Positions 27,034-34,974 of a DNA stretch of 64,000 nt are shown here, one piece after another (within the stretch, counting starts at the first letter, position 1; each line of letters opens with the position of its first letter). The stretch comes from Streptomyces sp. NBC_00285 (GTDB lineage Bacteria; Actinomycetota; Actinomycetes; Streptomycetales; Streptomycetaceae). The stretch covers positions 4,402,001-4,466,000 of the forward strand of contig NZ_CP108055.1 of the NCBI RefSeq assembly GCF_036174265.1, given 5' to 3'. Both the position numbers and the translations under genes were made by a program. The notes beneath the pieces are model-generated. The model was not told the DNA's origin. It did no database searches and saw only the letters and a list, made by a program, of their open reading frames with translations.

Positions 27034-29307
27034 GTGCCCAGGTTCAGTGTCATCGTCCCCGCGTACAAGGTGCAGGCGTATCTGCCCGCCTGCCTGGAAT
27101 CGGTGCTGTCACAGTCGTACGAGGATCTGGAGCTGATCGCGGTCGACGACCGCTCCCCGGACGCGTGCGGTGAGATCGCCGACGAGTTCGCGGCCCGCGA
27201 CCCGCGCGTACGGGCCGTCCACCTGGCGCGGAACAGGGGTGTCGGTCCCGCCCGCGACGCGGGGGCGGCCGAGGCCACGGGTGACTACCTGGTGTTCCTG
27301 GACGGCGACGACACCCTCGCCCCGCACGCGCTGCGGGCGATCGCCGACCGGCTGAAGGAGACGGGTGAGCCGGACGTCCTGGTCTACGGCCACGCGCTCG
27401 CCCCCTGGTCGGGCGAGACCGTCCGCGACGCGTTCGCGGGACAGCTCACCGAGCAGGGCCCGGCCCCGTTCCGTCTGGAGGACCGGCCGGGACTGCTCCT
27501 GGTACCGGCGGCGGCCTGGAACAAGGCGTACCGCAGGGAGTTCACCGAGCGCGGGGGCTTCGCCTTCCCGCCCGGTCATCACGCGGACCCGGCCTGGACC
27601 TACCCCGTCCTGATGACCGCGGAGACCATCGCCACCCTCGACCGGGTCTGCGTCCACCACCGGCAGCACCGGAAGGTCGGCGTCCCGGACACGGCGAGCC
27701 CGGTCGACGGCACCGAATTCGACGTCTTCGACCAGTACGACAGGGTCTTCGCGTACATCGACTCGCGTCCCGAACTCGCCCAGTGGCGGCCGGTGTTGTT
27801 CCACCGCATGGTCGACCATCTGTGGGCGGTGTTCACCGAGAGGGGCCGGCTCCCGCGCGGCACCCACGCGGAGTTCCTGCGGCGGGCCCGCGACCACTAC
27901 CGCGCCCGTCGTGTCCCAGGTCACCCGGTCCCGGCGCGTTCGCGGCTGCGCCACCGGACGATCCGGCTGAATCTGTACCGCACCCTCCGAGCACGGCAAC
28001 TGGCCCGGAGGCTGAGCCACCGGACCACCGAACCGGTCGTACGTCTGGCGAAGTCGCTGCGCGCGGCGGCCCTCCGGCTCCACTACCGCGTCCAGCGCCG
28101 GCTTCCCCTGCGTGCGGACCGTGCCGTCTTCGCCGCGTACGGGGGCCGCGGCCACGGCTGCAACCCGGGCGCCCTGGAGGAGGCGTTCCGCACCTTCGCC
28201 CCGCACATCCGCACCGCGTGGATCGCCCGCCCCGAGCACCACCACACGATCCCGACCGCGACCCGTCGGATCCGCCCGGGCACGGCCGCCTACTGGACGG
28301 CGCTCGCCCGCTCCAAGTACCTCGTGAACAACACCGAGTTCGACCATCGCCTGATCAAGCGCGCCGGTCAGGTCCTCGTCCAGACCCAACACGGCACGCC
28401 CCTCAAGCACATGGGCCTCGACCTTCAGGAACGCCCCGCGGCGGCACGGGACATGGACTTCGCGCAGCTCCTCGCCGACGTCGACAAGTGGGACCACGTC
28501 TTGTCCCCCAACCGCCACACCACCCTGACCTGGGAGCGCGTCTACCCCGGCGGCTACACCACGCTCCCCTACGGCCAGCCCCGCAACGACGTGTTCCAGA
28601 GAGCGACTTCGGAGGACGTACGGCGGGTGCGCGCGTCCCTCGGCATCCCCGAGGGCACGGTGGCGATCCTGTACGCGCCCACCCACCGCGACTACCGCCG
28701 CACCCAGCGCGCCGCTCTCGACCTGGACCGGCTGCTGCGCCGTCTGGGCCCCCGGTTCGTCGTGCTGGCCCGCGCCCATCACCGGCACGGCGGCCCGCTC
28801 GTCTCCCCGGCGCCGGCCCGGGTCATCGACGTCACCGACCATCCGAGCGTCGAGGCCCTGTGTCTCGCCTCGGACGCCCTGGTCACCGACTACTCGTCCC
28901 TGATGTTCGACTATGCGGGCCTGGACCGGCCGATCGTGATCCACGCCGACGACCGGGAGGCGTACGAGGCGGCCCGCGGCACCTACTTCGACCTGCGGTC
29001 CTTCGCGCCTGGGGCGATCGCGCGCAACGAGGACGAACTGATCGACATCTTCGCCACCGGCCACTGGCGCGGCTCCCGCTCCACGCAGCTGCGCTCCGCG
29101 TTCCGCGAGCGGTTCTGCCCGTACGACGACGGCCGCGCCGCCGAACGGGTCGTACGCCATGTCGTGCTGGGCGAGGCCGGGTTGCCGCCGGTGATCCCGC
29201 CTGCGGAGCGGCACCCGGTGCCGTCGGCGGTGGCCGCGTCGGAGCGTGCGCCGCTGACCAGCGTGGAGCGGCCGGCACCGAACACGACCGTCACCGAAAC
29301 CCTCTGA
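27034..29307 (+). CDS. Fusion of GT2 glycosyltransferase and CDP-glycerol glycerophosphotransferase (TagF-like)
   Basis: 757 residues. The N-terminal half (about 1-310) is a GT-A family 2 transferase: FSVIVPAYKVQAYLP, LIAVDDRSPD, and the DGDD metal-binding motif in YLVFLDGDDTL. After a basic linker (about 310-365) comes a CDP-glycerol:polyglycerol-phosphate glycerophosphotransferase-like domain (about 370-710): VQTQHGTPLKHMG, LYAPTHRDYR, and VTDYSSLMFDYAGLDRPI. Such proteins polymerise or decorate wall teichoic-acid-like polymers at the cytoplasmic membrane face. The start is GTG at 27034, the first codon before the conserved GT2 strand; no strong SD is seen. It stands alone after the ABC operon terminator. 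A TagGH-like exporter lies 5 kb away. Confidence 0.88.
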   Translation: MPRFSVIVPAYKVQAYLPACLESVLSQSYEDLELIAVDDRSPDACGEIADEFAARDPRVRAVHLARNRGVGPARDAGAAEATGDYLVFLDGDDTLAPHALRAIADRLKETGEPDVLVYGHALAPWSGETVRDAFAGQLTEQGPAPFRLEDRPGLLLVPAAAWNKAYRREFTERGGFAFPPGHHADPAWTYPVLMTAETIATLDRVCVHHRQHRKVGVPDTASPVDGTEFDVFDQYDRVFAYIDSRPELAQWRPVLFHRMVDHLWAVFTERGRLPRGTHAEFLRRARDHYRARRVPGHPVPARSRLRHRTIRLNLYRTLRARQLARRLSHRTTEPVVRLAKSLRAAALRLHYRVQRRLPLRADRAVFAAYGGRGHGCNPGALEEAFRTFAPHIRTAWIARPEHHHTIPTATRRIRPGTAAYWTALARSKYLVNNTEFDHRLIKRAGQVLVQTQHGTPLKHMGLDLQERPAAARDMDFAQLLADVDKWDHVLSPNRHTTLTWERVYPGGYTTLPYGQPRNDVFQRATSEDVRRVRASLGIPEGTVAILYAPTHRDYRRTQRAALDLDRLLRRLGPRFVVLARAHHRHGGPLVSPAPARVIDVTDHPSVEALCLASDALVTDYSSLMFDYAGLDRPIVIHADDREAYEAARGTYFDLRSFAPGAIARNEDELIDIFATGHWRGSRSTQLRSAFRERFCPYDDGRAAERVVRHVVLGEAGLPPVIPPAERHPVPSAVAASERAPLTSVERPAPNTTVTETL

Positions 29308-29410
29308 AGGACCCCGGCATGCCGTCCAGCCCGTCCCATCCCACTCCGACCCGGCCGACCACGTGGCGCCCCACGGGGCGGCCGCGTTCGACCGCGCCGG
29401 CCTTTCGGTC

Positions 29411-29824
29411 CTACTCGACGACGAGCTCGACCTCGATGTTGCCGCGGGTGGCGTTGGAGTAGGGGCAGACCTGGTGGGCCGACTCGACGAGCTTGCGGCC
29501 GGTCTCCGTGTCCACCGTGTCGGGCAGCTCGACGCGGAGGGTGACCTTGAGGCCGAAGCCCTCACCCTGCTTGCCTATGCCGACCTCGGCGGTGACGGCG
29601 GCGTCACTGACGTCGACCTTGGCCTGGCGGCCGACGAGACCGAGAGCGCTGCCGAAACAGGCGGCGTAACCGGCGGCGAACAGCTGCTCCGGGTTGGTGC
29701 CCTCCCCGTTGCCGCCCAGCTCCACCGGCGGGGCCAGCTTCAGGTCGATCTTGCCGTCGTTGGAGACGGCGCGACCATCGCGGCCGTGGGTGGCGGTGGC
29801 GACAGCGGTGTAGAGCGCGTCCAT
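29411..29824 (-). CDS. ohr: Organic hydroperoxide resistance peroxidase Ohr
   Basis: 137 residues, the usual Ohr length. The two redox Cys are in GYAACFGSAL (peroxidatic) and AHQVCPYSNATRGN (resolving). It reduces organic and fatty-acid hydroperoxides in the cytosol using lipoyl-type reductants. The N-terminus (LYTAVATATHGRDGRA) is typical. It is divergently transcribed from the MarR-type ohrR, with a palindromic operator between them, so it should be induced when OhrR is oxidised. Confidence 0.96.
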   Translation of the reverse strand: MDALYTAVATATHGRDGRAVSNDGKIDLKLAPPVELGGNGEGTNPEQLFAAGYAACFGSALGLVGRQAKVDVSDAAVTAEVGIGKQGEGFGLKVTLRVELPDTVDTETGRKLVESAHQVCPYSNATRGNIEVELVVE

Positions 29825-29900
29825 GGAAAACCATCCCTCTCGAAGTCTTGTTCTGGCGGCTTTCGTTCGACCGCCTCACGACCACAAGTAGAGCACACAA

Positions 29901-29920
29901 TTTAGTTGTGTACAACTAAA
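29901..29920. promoter_or_regulatory. OhrR operator palindrome
   Basis: TTTAGTTGTGTACAACTAAA has perfect 9-base arms around a central GT. It lies 76 bases upstream of ohr and 26 bases upstream of ohrR, exactly between the divergent genes. It is unusually AT-rich for this genome. MarR/OhrR proteins bind such palindromes and release them on Cys oxidation; one site would control both promoters. Confidence 0.88.
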
Positions 29921-29946
29921 TGGCCCGCAAGAGCTATCCTGGAACC

Positions 29947-30423
29947 ATGACCACGCCACCGACCGCCACCGACTGGCTCCGCCTCGACCAACAGATCTGC
30001 TTCTCCCTGAACGCCGCCTCCCGCGCCTTCGGCAGCGTGTACCGCGTGATCCTCAAGGATCTGGGGATCACCTATCCCCAGTACCTCGTGATGCTGGTGC
30101 TGTGGGAGCACGGCGACCTGCCCGTCAAGAAGCTGGGCGAGCACCTTCGGCTCGACTCGGGCACCCTGTCGCCGCTGCTCAAACGGCTGGAGACGGCCGG
30201 CCTGGTACGGCGCGAGCGCAGCACCCTCGACGAGCGCTCCGTGCTGGTGCGGCTCACCGAGGAGGGCGTCGCCCTGCGCGAACGCGCGGAGCAGGTGCCG
30301 CGCCGGATCGTCTCGGCGACCAGCTTCGACGTGGACGAGATCGGACGACTGCGCTCCCGCCTGGACGAGCTCACCTCGGCGCTGGACGCGGCGGTGCACG
30401 CCGAACTTCCCGACGGGGACTGA
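29947..30423 (+). CDS. ohrR: MarR-family organic peroxide sensor OhrR
   Basis: 158 residues. The N-terminal helix carries the reactive Cys (LRLDQQICFSLNAASRAF), which is oxidised by organic peroxides to release DNA. The winged helix-turn-helix covers about 45-115 (VKKLGEHLRLDSGTLSPLLKRLE and the wing RRERSTLDERSVLVRLT). The ATG at 29947 is preferred; an in-frame ATG at 29920 would begin inside the operator. It is divergent from ohr with the operator between them, so it represses ohr and probably itself. Confidence 0.94.
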   Translation: MTTPPTATDWLRLDQQICFSLNAASRAFGSVYRVILKDLGITYPQYLVMLVLWEHGDLPVKKLGEHLRLDSGTLSPLLKRLETAGLVRRERSTLDERSVLVRLTEEGVALRERAEQVPRRIVSATSFDVDEIGRLRSRLDELTSALDAAVHAELPDGD

Positions 30424-30883
30424 CACTTACCGAAAACCAGCGGCGCTTCAGGCCTGCGCGGCACATGCCCGCCTGCGATCCGCCCTGGCGGGACGTCCCG
30501 CGACCGGTTCGCCCGCCGCCTGGCAGGCCGCCCGCGCCCGGGTGCTGCGGCTGCTCGCCGGTCGCCGGTCGCCGGTCGCCGGTCGGGACGCTGCTGGGAC
30601 GCCGTCGGCCGCGAGGTGTGGCGGCGGCTCCGCCATCACCGGTCGACGTCCTCGCGCATGGCGCCGGGCCGCTCCTGCTCCTCCCCGGGCTGCTGCCGGG
30701 CCGGGCGCTCTCCCGCACACGCGTGTGGCGCTCGACCGTCCCCCTCCCTCCGGCACCGCGCGTGTCCCCCGGTTCACTCGTGGTCACCCCGACGGCGCCC
30801 GCCGGACCCGTTCGCCTGGTTCACTGATACGCGGCCACGGGCCGACAGTCGACACGGGTCAACCGACGAGGGGACGGCAGTAC
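30424..30883. other. 460-base gene-free stretch with a 7-base tandem repeat
   Basis: No convincing gene lies between ohrR and galE. The region is extremely GC-rich and includes four head-to-tail copies of TCGCCGG (30555-30582). The galE promoter and its SD (GAGGGG just before 30884) are at the right end. No terminator with a clear stem for ohrR was identified. Confidence 0.5.
30555..30582. repeat. Four tandem copies of TCGCCGG
   Basis: A 7-base unit is repeated four times without interruption in non-coding DNA upstream of galE. It is probably a slippage-generated microsatellite. Confidence 0.8.
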
Positions 30884-31864
30884 ATGACCTGGCTGATCAC
30901 CGGCGGCGCCGGCTACATCGGGGCGCACGTCGTGAGGGCGATGACCGAGGCGGGCGAGCAGGCGGTCGTGTACGACGACCTGTCCACCGGGATCGCCGAG
31001 CGCGTGCCGGCCGACGTGCCGCTGGTGGTGGGCTCCACGCTGGACGCCGAACGGGTCGCACACACCCTCGCGGACCACGAGGTCACCGGCGTGGTCCACC
31101 TGGCGGCGAAGAAGCAGGTCGGCGAGTCGGTGGAGCTGCCGCTGCACTACTACCGGGAGAACGTCGAGGGCCTGCGCGTCCTCCTGGAGGCGGTGACCGC
31201 TGCCGGGGTCCCCTCCTTCGTCTTCTCGTCCTCCGCGGCCGTGTACGGCATGCCGGACGTCCCCCTGGTGACGGAGGAGACGCCGTGCGCGCCGATGTCC
31301 CCGTACGGCGAGACCAAGCTGGCCGGCGAGTGGCTGGTCCGCGCAACGGGCCGCGCGACAGGCCTCGCCACGGCCTGCCTGCGCTACTTCAACGTGGCGG
31401 GCACTGCGGCCCCCGAGCTGGCCGACACGGGCGTCTACAACCTGATCCCGATGGTCTTCGAGAAACTCACGGCGGACGCGCCCCCGCGCATCTTCGGCGA
31501 CGACTACGACACCCCTGACGGCACCTGCGTCCGCGACTACATCCACGTCGCCGACCTGGCCGAGGCACACGTGGCCGCCGCCCGCGCCCTCCAGTCGTCC
31601 CCCGGCCGCGGCCTCACCGTCAACATCGGCCGCGGCGAAGGCGTCTCCGTCCGCGAGATGATCGACCGCATCAACGCCCTCACCGGCTACGACCGCCCCC
31701 CGACGATCGCTCCCCGCCGCCCCGGCGACCCACCCCGAGTCGTGGCCTCGGCCGACCTCGCAGCCACAGAACTCGGCTGGAAGGCCAAGCACGACATCCA
31801 GGACATGATCACTTCGGCCTGGGAGGGATGGCTGCGGCTGCATCCGGGGGCGGCCCGGGGGTAG
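30884..31864 (+). CDS. galE: UDP-glucose 4-epimerase
   Basis: 326 residues, an extended short-chain dehydrogenase. The NAD-binding motif is GGAGYIGAHVV at the N-terminus. Catalytic residues are Ser in FVFSSSAAVYG and YxxxK in MSPYGETKLAGE. RYFNVAGTA, RDYIHVADLAEAHVAA and LGWKAKHDIQDMI are typical GalE landmarks. It interconverts UDP-glucose and UDP-galactose (or the N-acetyl forms) for galactose use and envelope polysaccharides. The ATG at 30884 follows GAGGGG. It lies alone, without galT/galK, so it is likely a second, biosynthetic epimerase. Confidence 0.92.
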   Translation: MTWLITGGAGYIGAHVVRAMTEAGEQAVVYDDLSTGIAERVPADVPLVVGSTLDAERVAHTLADHEVTGVVHLAAKKQVGESVELPLHYYRENVEGLRVLLEAVTAAGVPSFVFSSSAAVYGMPDVPLVTEETPCAPMSPYGETKLAGEWLVRATGRATGLATACLRYFNVAGTAAPELADTGVYNLIPMVFEKLTADAPPRIFGDDYDTPDGTCVRDYIHVADLAEAHVAAARALQSSPGRGLTVNIGRGEGVSVREMIDRINALTGYDRPPTIAPRRPGDPPRVVASADLAATELGWKAKHDIQDMITSAWEGWLRLHPGAARG

Positions 31865-31918
31865 CGGCGGGGCGGGCCGCCAGGGGGAGGGCTCGGGGAC
31901 TCGGGGGCGTCGTAGGGC

Positions 31919-32000
31919 GGCGGCCGTGACGGCCTGGGGCTTCCGCGAGGCGGCGGTGGCGGCTTGGGCCTTCCGCGAGGCGGCGGTGGCGACTCGGGGG
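31919..32000. repeat. 30-base tandem repeat (about 2.7 copies)
   Basis: Units start at 31919, 31949 and 31979. The consensus begins GGCGGCGGTGGCGGCTTGGG and ends TTCCGCGA; the third copy is truncated. It fills the short gap between galE and the ADP-ribosylglycohydrolase gene and ends 14 bases before that gene's ATG, so it may affect its leader. Confidence 0.75.
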
Positions 32001-32013
32001 CTAGCCTGCGCGG

Positions 32014-32946
32014 ATGGTCGTTCCCGTAGAGCGCGCCTTGGGCGCCGTCATCGGATCCGCCGTGGGTGACGCGCTGGGCGCGCCCTTCGAGTTCGGACCG
32101 GAGGGCGCCTTTTCGGCACGGTTCCCGGAGCCGGGGCACGGCGGTGAGATGTGCGGGGGTGGCGGCTGGGACCCCGGCGAGGCGACCGACGACACGCAGA
32201 TGGGGGTTCTGGTCGCCGAGTCCCTGGTGGACTGCGGCGGGCTGGAACTCCCGGACGTCTTCAGGCGGTTCCGGCAGTGGGCGGCAGCGGAGCCGAAGGA
32301 CATCGGCCTCCAGACGGAGGCCGTGCTGAGCGGCGGCGACCCCTGGGACACCGCTGCCGCTCTGCACTTCCAGGTGAGCCAGCGGGCCGCGGGAAACGGC
32401 TCGCTGATGCGGGCGGCCCCCTCCGCCGTGTACTTCGCCGCACAGGGCCGCGACGCCACGATGGACGCGGCCCGCCGCCTGGCCGCCCTCACCCACGGCG
32501 ACCGAGCGGCCTGGGAAGGCACGGCTGTCCTCCACGAGCTGATGCGGGTCGCTCTGGCCGGCGGGGACCCGCTGGACGCCGTGGCAGCCACCCTCGCAGC
32601 CGTCCACCCCGACCACCGACGCCGCTACGCCACCGTCCTGGCCCCCGATTGGCACCCTGACCAAGCCACGGAGTTCAACGGCGCCGTATGGCCCTGCCTC
32701 GGCTCCGCGGTCTGGGCGTTGCGCACGACAATCTCCTACGAGACGGCAGTCCGCGCCGCGATCGACCTGGGCGGCGACACGGACACGGTGGCAGCGGTGA
32801 CCGGCGCCCTGGCCGGCGCGGTCCACGGCATCACTGCCGTCCCCGAACACTGGACCGCCGCACTGCACGTGCCGCTGCCGGGCTTCGCCGACCGGGTTCT
32901 GAGCGCGGCAGACCTGGCAGCCCTGACCCTTCTCCTGATCGCCTGA
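32014..32946 (+). CDS. ADP-ribosylglycohydrolase (DraG/ARH-type)
   Basis: 310 residues. The binuclear magnesium-site motifs of the family are present: GDALGAPFEF near the N-terminus, the TDDTQM triad at about 59-64, and GGDTDTVAAVTGALAGA near the C-terminus. Such enzymes remove ADP-ribose from modified arginine, serine or other acceptors, or hydrolyse related ADP-ribosyl compounds. It is cytosolic. The ATG at 32014 begins VVPVERALGAVIGSAVGDA, which is the expected first helix. No partner ADP-ribosyltransferase gene is adjacent, so the substrate is unknown. Confidence 0.92.
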   Translation: MVVPVERALGAVIGSAVGDALGAPFEFGPEGAFSARFPEPGHGGEMCGGGGWDPGEATDDTQMGVLVAESLVDCGGLELPDVFRRFRQWAAAEPKDIGLQTEAVLSGGDPWDTAAALHFQVSQRAAGNGSLMRAAPSAVYFAAQGRDATMDAARRLAALTHGDRAAWEGTAVLHELMRVALAGGDPLDAVAATLAAVHPDHRRRYATVLAPDWHPDQATEFNGAVWPCLGSAVWALRTTISYETAVRAAIDLGGDTDTVAAVTGALAGAVHGITAVPEHWTAALHVPLPGFADRVLSAADLAALTLLLIA

Positions 32947-33090
32947 GGAGTCCAACCGCTCGACAGTCCACCCTCAGGCCCCCAGGACCGGCAGCAACTC
33001 CCGAATCGTGCGCACGCCGGGCCCTGCGGGGCGCCGGCAGCAGGGATCCGGGGCCGCGCACCGGCACTCCTCGCCCTGCGCCCTGCGCGC

Positions 33091-33118
33091 GGCACCTGGC
33101 ACCTGGCACCTGGCACCT
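33091..33118. repeat. Four tandem copies of GGCACCT
   Basis: A perfect 7-base tandem repeat lies in the short non-coding gap between the convergent ADP-ribosylglycohydrolase and tetR genes. No other feature was seen in that 190-base gap. Confidence 0.8.
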
Positions 33119-33135
33119 GCCGAGCCCGATGAGGC

Positions 33136-33762
33136 TCAGAGTGCCTTGAGTGCCTCCGTCGTTGCCCGGGCCAGCGCCGCGAGGTACCCCTTGGGCAGCT
33201 TCGGGCTGCGGATCACGACCGAGCGCCAGTAGAGCGGGCCCGAGATCAGATCCAGCGCCAGCTCGTCGTTGAAGCCCGCGCGGAGCTCACCGCGTCCCTC
33301 CGCCGCGACGACGATCTTGCTGGCGACGCCCTCCTGCCCCTTCTGTAACGCGTTCTGGAGGGCCTCGGCGATCTCGGGGTTGCGGGCCGCCTCGGCCTGC
33401 AGATCGGGGATGATCTGCGAGGCCACAGGGTGCCGCAGGGCCCGGGACGTCACCTCGTACAGCATCCGCAGGTCGTCCTCCAGGGAGCCGGTGTCCGGCA
33501 CGGGCAGGCCCATCACCGCGATCTCCGAGACGACGTCGAGGACCAGGTGCAGCTTGGAACGCCAGCGACGGTAGACAGCGGTCTTGCCGACGCCCGCGCG
33601 GCGCGCGATGCCCTCGATCGACATCCGCGCGTAGCCGACGGCCGCCAGCTCCTCGAAGACGGCCGCCCTGATGGCATCCGTCACGTCCTCGCGGAGTACG
33701 GCGGCTCCTGCCGGGGCACGGCGGCGCGGACGGGTCTGCGGCGCGTCGGCGTTGGTCGTCAT
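33136..33762 (-). CDS. TetR-family transcriptional regulator
   Basis: 208 residues. The N-terminal helix-turn-helix (about 28-75; FEELAAVGYARMSIEGIARR, AGVGKTAVYRRWRSK) is classical TetR, followed by an all-helical ligand-binding and dimerisation domain of the kind with ISGPLYWRSVV in its last third. The start is ATG at 33762 (MTTNADAPQ); the ATG at 33774 is also possible, and neither has a strong SD. The gene is divergent from a polymer-export ABC pair. The whole intergenic gap carries a striking array of repeated inverted-repeat sites that begins only 25 bases from this start. It very likely represses itself and the exporter; the ligand is unknown. Confidence 0.9.
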   Translation of the reverse strand: MTTNADAPQTRPRRRAPAGAAVLREDVTDAIRAAVFEELAAVGYARMSIEGIARRAGVGKTAVYRRWRSKLHLVLDVVSEIAVMGLPVPDTGSLEDDLRMLYEVTSRALRHPVASQIIPDLQAEAARNPEIAEALQNALQKGQEGVASKIVVAAEGRGELRAGFNDELALDLISGPLYWRSVVIRSPKLPKGYLAALARATTEALKAL

Positions 33763-33787
33763 GCGGACCAGCATAGGGCGTAGCGAC

Positions 33788-33953
33788 GAAACGGTCCCGT
33801 CCCGACGCGACTCGTTACGACGGGACGGTCTCGTTCCGGCGACGGCCGTGACGACGATACGGTTACGTTCCATCGTCATTCGTCGCGACGAAACGGTTGC
33901 GTTCCGACGCTCACTCGTCCTACGCTCACGATGCGACGATACGGTCCCGTCCC
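33788..33953. promoter_or_regulatory. Array of five 16-base imperfect inverted repeats, probable TetR operators
   Basis: Sites at 33788-33803, 33822-33837, 33856-33871, 33890-33905 and 33938-33953. Each fits GRWACG-GTYN-CGTYCC, a 6-4-6 imperfect inverted repeat, usually inside a larger CGAC...CG context. Start-to-start distances are 34, 34, 34 and 48. The array fills the gap between divergent tetR and the exporter genes, so binding would cover both promoters. A separate palindrome TTCGTCGCGACGAA overlaps the fourth copy at 33879-33892. Confidence 0.75.
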
Positions 33954-34056
33954 GACGTAAGAAAACGTGAAGAATCACGTAAGGAAACATCAGGTGACGG
34001 ACCGACCGCCCGCATGCGCCTCCCCTTCTCCCCCACCCCGAACGAAAGCAGCGGAT

Positions 34057-34974
34057 GTGAGCCAGGTCCTCGACACACCGCCCCCGACAGCACCCTCCGC
34101 CGGCGACGACCTCGCGGCCCTGGCCGTCCGTCACGGCCTGTCGGTCAGCGGTGCCCGTCCCTCCCTGCCCGAGTACGTCCGCCAGTTGTGGGCACGGCGT
34201 CACTTCATCACCGCGTTCGCCACCGCCAAGCTCACCGCGCAGTACGCCCAGGCGAAGCTGGGCCAGGTCTGGCAGGTCATGACCCCGCTGCTGAACGCGG
34301 CGGTGTACTACTTCATCTTCGGCGTGCTGCTGGGCACCAAGAGGAACGTGCCGGACTACGTCCCGTTCCTCGTGACGGGCGTGTTCATCTGGACGTTCAC
34401 GCAGAGCTCGATCATGGCGGGCACCCGCGCGATCGCCGGCAACCTCGGCCTCGTACGCGCCCTGCACTTCCCGCGGGCCGCGCTGCCGATCTCGTTCGCC
34501 CTCCAGCAGCTCCAGCAGCTGCTCTTCTCGATGGCCGCCCTGGTCGTCATCCTGCTCTGCTTCGGTGTGCCCATCGCCGCGTCCTGGCTGCTGGCGATCC
34601 CGGCGCTGGTACTGCAGTCCGTCTTCAACGCGGGCGTCTCGATGATCATGGCGCGGATGGGGGCGAAGACGCCGGACATCGCACAGTTGATGCCGTTCAT
34701 CCTGCGCACCTGGATGTACGTCTCCGGCGTGATGTGGAGCATCGACAAGCTGGCCAAGGGTCACCACAACTGGCCGCACTGGGTGGTCCCCGTCCTCCAG
34801 GCCAACCCGGCCGCCGTCTACATCGACCTGATGCGCTACTCGCTGATCGACAGCTTCCACGCGAGCCAACTGCCGCACCACGTGTGGCCGCTCGCGGTGG
34901 GCTGGGCGCTGGTCGCCGGCGTCGGCGGCTTCATCTACTTCTGGAAGGCTGAGGAGACGTACGGCCGTGGCTGA
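34057..34974 (+). CDS. ABC-2 polysaccharide/teichoic-acid exporter permease (TagG/Wzm-like)
   Basis: 305 residues. A cytoplasmic N-terminal segment (ARPSLPEYVRQLWARRHFI) leads to six TM helices of the ABC-2 type (about 95-300), with amphipathic QYAQAKLGQVWQVMTPLLNA before TM1. Such permeases flip lipid-linked polymers across the membrane. The start is assigned to GTG at 34057 (VSQVLDTPPP), which gives the usual spacing to the conserved SLPEYVRQLW; an upstream ATG at 33967 would add 30 Pro-rich residues. It overlaps the ATPase gene by eight bases. It is under the shared tetR operator array. Confidence 0.9.
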   Translation: MSQVLDTPPPTAPSAGDDLAALAVRHGLSVSGARPSLPEYVRQLWARRHFITAFATAKLTAQYAQAKLGQVWQVMTPLLNAAVYYFIFGVLLGTKRNVPDYVPFLVTGVFIWTFTQSSIMAGTRAIAGNLGLVRALHFPRAALPISFALQQLQQLLFSMAALVVILLCFGVPIAASWLLAIPALVLQSVFNAGVSMIMARMGAKTPDIAQLMPFILRTWMYVSGVMWSIDKLAKGHHNWPHWVVPVLQANPAAVYIDLMRYSLIDSFHASQLPHHVWPLAVGWALVAGVGGFIYFWKAEETYGRG

